Origin: an uncultured Rhodospirillaceae bacterium
GTDB taxonomy: Bacteria > Pseudomonadota > Alphaproteobacteria > Thalassobaculales > Thalassobaculaceae
NCBI GenBank assembly: GCA_937891725.1
Contig: CALAHL010000385.1
Location: 1-9,772, forward strand
Length of the DNA stretch: 9,772 bases
Direction: 5' to 3'
Part shown: positions 5,855-9,772 of the stretch, piece after piece
Layout: each line of letters begins with the position of its first letter
How positions within the stretch are numbered: position 1 is the stretch's first letter
Position numbers and translations under genes: made by a program
Notes under the pieces: model-generated
Told to the model about the DNA's origin: nothing
The model's database searches: none
The model's input: the letters and a program-made list of their open reading frames with translations, nothing else

Positions 5855-7801
5855 ATGACCCCGCCACAATCCAGCCACAATTCGTTCGCCGCACAGCGAT
5901 CTGTCGAACGCTTGCGGCAATCTTCCGAGATCCGCCTCCGATCGATCTCCCAGCGGCCGATCTCGAACCGTTGGAGTTCATGGGCAGCGACCGGACTGTT
6001 GGCGGCCGTGCTGCTGTTGCCGTCGATGCCAACCGCACTGGCCCAGACCGCCGGTGAACGGGCCGGTCCGACCGCCGTGCTTCCAATCGATGTCCTCGGC
6101 GATGAGCGGAACCACGATCAGGATATTCCAAAGGTCCTGTCCGACTCCGATATCAAGATCTATCGCAAGCTGTTCGCGCATCAGGAGGCGGGGGACTGGA
6201 AGACCGCCGACCGGTTGATCCGCCGTTTGGACGACAAATTGCTGATGGGTTCGGTGATGGCGCAACGCTATCTCCACCCGACCGCGTACCGGTCGACCTG
6301 GACGGAATTGAAGGGCTGGCTGGCGGCCTATTCCGACCAGCCGGATGCCGAGCGGATCTTCAAGCTGGCCAACGGACGCAAGCCCGATGCCGCCGCTTCG
6401 GCGCGGGCACCGGTCAAGGGCTATCTGGGCGGCAGCGGTGCCGATGCGGTCATCGACGTGCAGTTCTATGTCTCGCCGCGCAAGCGGTCGAATTCCGAAC
6501 TGGCGCAGGTGCGCGAGTTCAAACGCGGCCTCCGCCGGCTGATCGGCAAGGGCCGGATGAGTGCCGCGCTGGAGAAGCTCGGGACCGGCTACGCGCGCGA
6601 TCTGCTGGACAAGGTGGAATACGCCCAGGCGCGGGCGAATGTCGCCAAGGGATACTTCGTCTTCGGACATAACGAGCGGGCCTTGGAGCTTGCCGGCTTG
6701 AGCGCCGAGCAGGCCGGGGAAGAGGCGCCGCTGGCCCATTGGATCGCCGGGCTGGCCGCCTGGCGTCTGGGCAAGACCGACGTGGCGACCCAGCATTTCG
6801 AGAAACTGTCCCTGTCCGAACGCTCGCCCCGCTCCCAGCGCGCCGCCGGCGCCTTCTGGGCCTCGCGCGGACATCTGCGGGAGCGCCGTCCGGCCGAGGC
6901 CACCCGTTGGTTGGCGCGGGCCGCGCAGTATCCGCTGACGTTTTACGGGCTGCTCGGTCGCCGCGCGCTCGGTGTCGAGATCCCGTTCGATTGGTCGCTG
7001 CCGCGGATCACGGATGCGAAGATCGCGCGGCTGATGAAATTCGACGGCGGGCGGCGGGCGCTGGCGCTGATGCAGATCGGCGAGAGCGAGCGGGCCGAGC
7101 AGGAATGGCGCAAGCTGTTCCCGCGTCTGGATGCGGATCTGCGCGAGCCGCTGGTCACGCTGGCCACCACCCACAACATGCCGGGGCTGGCGGTACGGCT
7201 TGCAGGCATTCTGCGGGTCACCACCGGCCGGACCTATCACGCGGCGCTGTATCCGGTGCCGTCCTGGGCGCCGGAGGACGGCTTCAAGGTCGATCGCGCG
7301 GTGCTGTTCGGCATCGTCCGGCAGGAATCCGGCTTCGACCCGCGGGCCAAATCCGGCATGGGCGCGCGCGGTCTGATGCAGCTGATGCCGAAGACCGCCA
7401 ATTATATCGATCACGACGACGATCTGGCCGGCCGCCACGAGCTTTACCGCCCCGAGCTGAACCTGTCGCTGGGTCAGCGCTATGTGAAATATCTGCTGGA
7501 TATGAGCCGGGTGCAGGGCGACATGTTCCGGCTTCTGGCCGCCTACAATGCCGGGCCCGGGAACCTGAACCGCTGGAACCGTGAGGTCGACTTCGACAAC
7601 GACCCGCTGATGTTCATCGAATCGATCCCCAGCCGCGAGACCCGGAATTTCCTCGAGAAGGTCTTGGCGAACATCTGGGTCTATCGCTATCGTCTGGGCC
7701 AGGACGCGCCGAGCCTGGAGAAGGTGGCCGCCGGCGATTGGCCGGTCTACCAGCGGATTGACGATCGCGACGGCTACATTCTGCGGCACGCGCGCTACTG
7801 A
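5855..7801 (+). CDS. soluble lytic murein transglycosylase, Slt70-like
   Basis: This 648-residue periplasmic enzyme is predicted to cleave the glycan strands of peptidoglycan with formation of 1,6-anhydro-MurNAc ends. A long N-terminal region precedes a hydrophobic signal core (about 43-60) and an ALA-Q cleavage site near 61-64. The middle (about 90-450) is helical and repeat-like, as in the doughnut domain of Slt70. The C-terminal SLT domain has the catalytic Glu491 in RQESGFDP, then GLMQLMP (506-512) and AAYNAGPG (562-569). These three motifs are diagnostic of family 1 transglycosylases. Length is typical. The ATG at 5855 follows a T6 run and has no visible Shine-Dalgarno sequence, so the start is not fully settled, though no better in-frame start precedes the signal sequence. 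It has its own AT-rich upstream region and is followed by moaB after 50 bp. Confidence 0.94.
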   Translation: MTPPQSSHNSFAAQRSVERLRQSSEIRLRSISQRPISNRWSSWAATGLLAAVLLLPSMPTALAQTAGERAGPTAVLPIDVLGDERNHDQDIPKVLSDSDIKIYRKLFAHQEAGDWKTADRLIRRLDDKLLMGSVMAQRYLHPTAYRSTWTELKGWLAAYSDQPDAERIFKLANGRKPDAAASARAPVKGYLGGSGADAVIDVQFYVSPRKRSNSELAQVREFKRGLRRLIGKGRMSAALEKLGTGYARDLLDKVEYAQARANVAKGYFVFGHNERALELAGLSAEQAGEEAPLAHWIAGLAAWRLGKTDVATQHFEKLSLSERSPRSQRAAGAFWASRGHLRERRPAEATRWLARAAQYPLTFYGLLGRRALGVEIPFDWSLPRITDAKIARLMKFDGGRRALALMQIGESERAEQEWRKLFPRLDADLREPLVTLATTHNMPGLAVRLAGILRVTTGRTYHAALYPVPSWAPEDGFKVDRAVLFGIVRQESGFDPRAKSGMGARGLMQLMPKTANYIDHDDDLAGRHELYRPELNLSLGQRYVKYLLDMSRVQGDMFRLLAAYNAGPGNLNRWNREVDFDNDPLMFIESIPSRETRNFLEKVLANIWVYRYRLGQDAPSLEKVAAGDWPVYQRIDDRDGYILRHARY

Positions 7802-7803
7802 GG

Positions 7804-7821
7804 CTCCCGGCTGACCGGGAG
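7804..7821 (+). other. intergenic hairpin between slt and moaB
   Basis: CTCCCGG (7804-7810) and CCGGGAG (7815-7821) form a perfect 7-bp GC-rich stem with a 4-nt loop (CTGA), starting 3 bp after the slt stop. No T-tract follows, so it is not a standard intrinsic terminator. It may stabilise the upstream message or reduce read-through into moaB. Confidence 0.55.
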
Positions 7822-7851
7822 ACCTGATCCCCCAGCCCTGGACCCGAACCC

Positions 7852-8415
7852 ATGCCCGGTCTCGACCTCAGCCGCCCGTTCCATCCCGTCAACATCGCCG
7901 TGCTCACGGTGTCGGACACCCGCACCCTGGAGACCGATAAATCCGGCGACGTGCTGGTCCAGCGCCTGACCGAGGCGGGCCATATCCTGGCCGGGCGCGA
8001 GATCGTGACCGACGATATTCCCTCCATCACCGCCCGGCTGCGCGGCTGGATCGCCGATGACGGGATCGACGTGGTGCTGTCGACCGGCGGCACCGGGCTG
8101 ACCGGTCGCGACGTCACCCCCGAGGCGTTCGAGCAGGTGATGGAAAAGCGGATCGAGGGGTTCGGCGAGCTATTCCGCCAGCTCGGCTATCAGAAGATCG
8201 GCACCTCGACGATCCAGTCCCGCGCCCTGGCCGGGGTGGCGCGCGGCACCTATCTGTTCGCGATCCCGGGCTCAAGCGGCGCCTGCAAGGACGCCTGGGA
8301 CGACATCCTGGTGCACCAGCTCGACTTCCGGTACCGGCCCTGCAATTTCGTCGAGATCATGCCCCGCCTGCGGGAGCATGAGGGCGTGCGCGAGAAGGTC
8401 AAATCCGCCGGATAG
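7852..8415 (+). CDS. moaB: molybdenum cofactor biosynthesis protein MoaB
   Basis: This 187-residue cytoplasmic protein belongs to the MoaB/MogA fold. The family binds molybdopterin, and where MogA is absent MoaB can adenylate it before molybdenum insertion. Motifs in order: NIAVLTVSDTR (14-24), STGGTGLTGRDVTPEA (77-92, the pterin-binding glycine loop), LFRQLGYQKIGTSTIQSRAL (108-127) and IPGSSGACKDAW (138-149). The segment after the glycine loop is characteristic of MoaB rather than MogA. Length is normal for the long MoaB form. The ATG at 7852 has only a poor ribosome site. It lies 50 bp after slt on the same strand, with a hairpin between, so cotranscription is possible. No other cofactor gene is in view. 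It ends convergently with the glycosyltransferase, 35 bp apart. Confidence 0.95.
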   Translation: MPGLDLSRPFHPVNIAVLTVSDTRTLETDKSGDVLVQRLTEAGHILAGREIVTDDIPSITARLRGWIADDGIDVVLSTGGTGLTGRDVTPEAFEQVMEKRIEGFGELFRQLGYQKIGTSTIQSRALAGVARGTYLFAIPGSSGACKDAWDDILVHQLDFRYRPCNFVEIMPRLREHEGVREKVKSAG

Positions 8416-8450
8416 TCGGTTTTGCACGAGCCTAACGATCCGAAAAACTT

Positions 8451-9269
8451 CTAATCTCCAAAGCCTTGCAGCCAGCGCGCCGGAATCCGCAGGCTGAACA
8501 GGAACAGCTTCACCCCATTCGCCCAGGACGGTCGTTGCGCATCCGTATTGACCCGCGCGGCCACGTCGAACAGGGCGATCCGGCGGGACCCCATCCGGCG
8601 GGCCAGCACCAGAGCCTCGCCGCTGCGCAGATCCGGCACCCCGCCCAGATGGGACAGGTGCCGCCGCCGGATCAGAAATCCCTGACGGCCGTCCGGCAGG
8701 CCGAGCCAGCGGTTGCGCCAGCGGGCGATCCGCCGTCCGCGCACCGCGTCCTCGGTCCGGCCCAGCGGGGCGAGATCGAACACCGCCGCCCGATCCCGGT
8801 TCCGCTCCTCGCTGGCGAACACCACGATGGTCGCGTCCCAGCCCCGGTCGAGCCAGCTGTCCGGCCGCAGGAACAGCAGCCATTCCCCCACGGCCGCCCG
8901 CGCGCCCGCCTGCATCCGCGCCCCGCGTCCGGCCCCCTCGTCGACCAGTACCTGGATCTCCAGCCTTCCGGTCTCCTGGTCTCCGGCACTCTCGCGCCCC
9001 GCGAAATGCTCGGCGACCGCCAAGGTTCCGTCGGTCGAGCCGCCATCCACCACCACCACGTCCAGATCGATGCCCCGCCGGGCGGCGCTGGCCAGCGGCT
9101 CCAGGCACCCGGCCAGCCGGTCGGCATCGTTCAGGGTCGGGATCACCACCGACAGGGACAGCCGCTTGGGTGCCGGCCGGTCGGTGGCGGCCTCGACATC
9201 GGCCTCCCGGGTCCGCAGGGGGCGGGGCCGGGGCAGGTGCGGCGGGTCCATGGGCGGTCTGGGGGGCAT
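8451..9269 (-). CDS. GT2-type glycosyltransferase, resembling the TIGR04283 group
   Basis: A predicted 272-residue GT-A fold glycosyltransferase with unknown sugar and acceptor. After about 35 Pro/Arg-rich residues the core starts at LSLSVVIPTLNDADRL (37-52). It continues with DVVVVDGGSTDGT (70-82), GAGRGARMQAGARAAVGEWLLFL (112-134, given here only as landmarks G112, R119, G122 and L134) and the C-terminal RQGFLIRR (195-202) plus LGGVPDL (208-214). This layout resembles rSAM/selenodomain-associated transferase 2 (TIGR04283). Two expected features are altered: the usual HADT metal-binding stretch reads RPDS (135-138), and the usual GDQG reads GRQG. Activity may be modified or lost. I chose ATG at 9269; ATG at 9251 is nearly as good and neither has a strong ribosome site. 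A longer in-frame start would overlap the divergent phosphotransferase gene. Confidence 0.75.
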   Translation of the reverse strand: MPPRPPMDPPHLPRPRPLRTREADVEAATDRPAPKRLSLSVVIPTLNDADRLAGCLEPLASAARRGIDLDVVVVDGGSTDGTLAVAEHFAGRESAGDQETGRLEIQVLVDEGAGRGARMQAGARAAVGEWLLFLRPDSWLDRGWDATIVVFASEERNRDRAAVFDLAPLGRTEDAVRGRRIARWRNRWLGLPDGRQGFLIRRRHLSHLGGVPDLRSGEALVLARRMGSRRIALFDVAARVNTDAQRPSWANGVKLFLFSLRIPARWLQGFGD

Positions 9270-9302
9270 GGCGGTCCGGGCCAAATGTGCTACGGGAACA
9301 TC

Positions 9303-9772
9303 ATGGTAGACCGATCCGCACCCGCCCGTCTTGATCTCGGAACCATCCGTCCGGCGCTGGCCGACGCGCTCGGTCTTCCGCACGACAGCCTTTCCGAACC
9401 GGAGATCCCGGGCCGGGTGCACATCCATATCCCGCTGCCGGACAGCCTGCTGGCGCGGGTCCCGCGGATGAGCCATCTGGCCCTGCCGCCGGACCAAAAC
9501 CTGGCCTATGAAGCCGCCGCCTTCACCCGCGCCGCACCCAGCGGGGCGACCCCCCGGCTCGACCGGGTGCTGCCGGTCTCAACCGATCTGCCCTGGGGCG
9601 CGCTGGTGGTGGAGCGGGTCGAGGGACGGGCGCCGGTCCTGCCGCACGATCTGCCGGCCCTAGCCCGGGCGCTCGCCGCCCTGCACGCCCTGCCGACCCC
9701 GGCGCCAGAGGACCGGGCGCCGCTGCTCGATCCGGCCGACCCGATCGGCTATCTGGTCGGGGTGACCGAGGA
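9303..9772 (+). CDS. APH-like phosphotransferase family protein, 3' end beyond window
   Basis: The first 156 codons of an open frame starting at ATG 9303, with GGGA 5 nt upstream. No stop is reached before the right edge. The N-lobe segment LLARVPRMSHL (about 49-59) is followed by NLAYEAAAF (about 65-73), an alanine- and proline-rich stretch, and GALVVERVEGR (about 99-109) as the hinge. Next comes LARALAALHALP (about 120-131). The GALxVExxxG hinge and the LAxLHxLP helix are typical of the aminoglycoside phosphotransferase / choline kinase-like superfamily. The catalytic HGD and DxD motifs would lie to the right, outside the window. In most bacteria such chromosomal members are not resistance enzymes; the substrate is unknown. 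It is divergent from the glycosyltransferase. Confidence 0.75.
   Translation, partial: MVDRSAPARLDLGTIRPALADALGLPHDSLSEPEIPGRVHIHIPLPDSLLARVPRMSHLALPPDQNLAYEAAAFTRAAPSGATPRLDRVLPVSTDLPWGALVVERVEGRAPVLPHDLPALARALAALHALPTPAPEDRAPLLDPADPIGYLVGVTE

Noticed and set aside
5978..7789. A 603-codon minus-strand open frame opposite slt
   Set aside because: It mirrors the Slt coding frame, shows no domain and no signal, and the plus strand carries clear catalytic motifs.
8416..8450. A bidirectional terminator between moaB and the glycosyltransferase
   Set aside because: The 35-bp convergent gap has T- and A-runs but no inverted repeat that would form a stem.
9270..9497. A longer N-terminus for the glycosyltransferase starting at 9497
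   Set aside because: The extra 76 residues are antisense to the phosphotransferase coding region and unlike any GT N-terminus.

Overview
The window looks like chromosomal housekeeping DNA of a high-GC alphaproteobacterium, most likely Rhodospirillales-like. The grounds are codon use, protein sequence style and gene content (ETF-QO, an ispE-linked TPR gene, family-4-like UDG, Slt, MoaB). The genus cannot be read from the sequence. No tRNA, rRNA, CRISPR, insertion sequence or phage gene was seen, and no gene-free stretch exceeds about 210 bp.

Left block (1-4493, all on the minus strand): an ETF-ubiquinone oxidoreductase, then a secreted TPR protein about 25 bp downstream, then ispE about 37 bp further on. 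The spacing and shared strand suggest one transcriptional unit. ispE reaches the left edge without a stop codon in its own frame, although the family-typical end and a stop lie one base out of frame at about position 60. The TPR protein plus ispE pairing recalls the Pseudomonas lbcA-lolB-ispE locus.

Middle block (4494-8415): a 206-bp divergent gap separates ETF-QO from a plus-strand series. This series is a family-4-like uracil-DNA glycosylase that lacks two of the four Fe-S cysteines, a soluble lytic transglycosylase, and MoaB. Between the glycosylase and the transglycosylase lies a 189-bp AT-rich island (15% GC in 5701-5760). It carries several perfect palindromes, a perfect DnaA-box consensus and a GC-rich hairpin, and is the most unusual non-coding stretch here.

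Right block (8451-9772): a minus-strand GT2-type glycosyltransferase resembling the TIGR04283 group ends convergently with moaB. It starts about 33 bp from a divergent plus-strand APH-like phosphotransferase that runs off the right edge.

The genes cover electron transfer, isoprenoid synthesis, cell-wall turnover, base-excision repair and molybdenum cofactor synthesis. I see no single new multi-gene system. The points of interest are the AT-rich island, the cysteine-depleted UDG, the possible LbcA-like TPR protein without a lipid anchor, and the apparent ispE frameshift.
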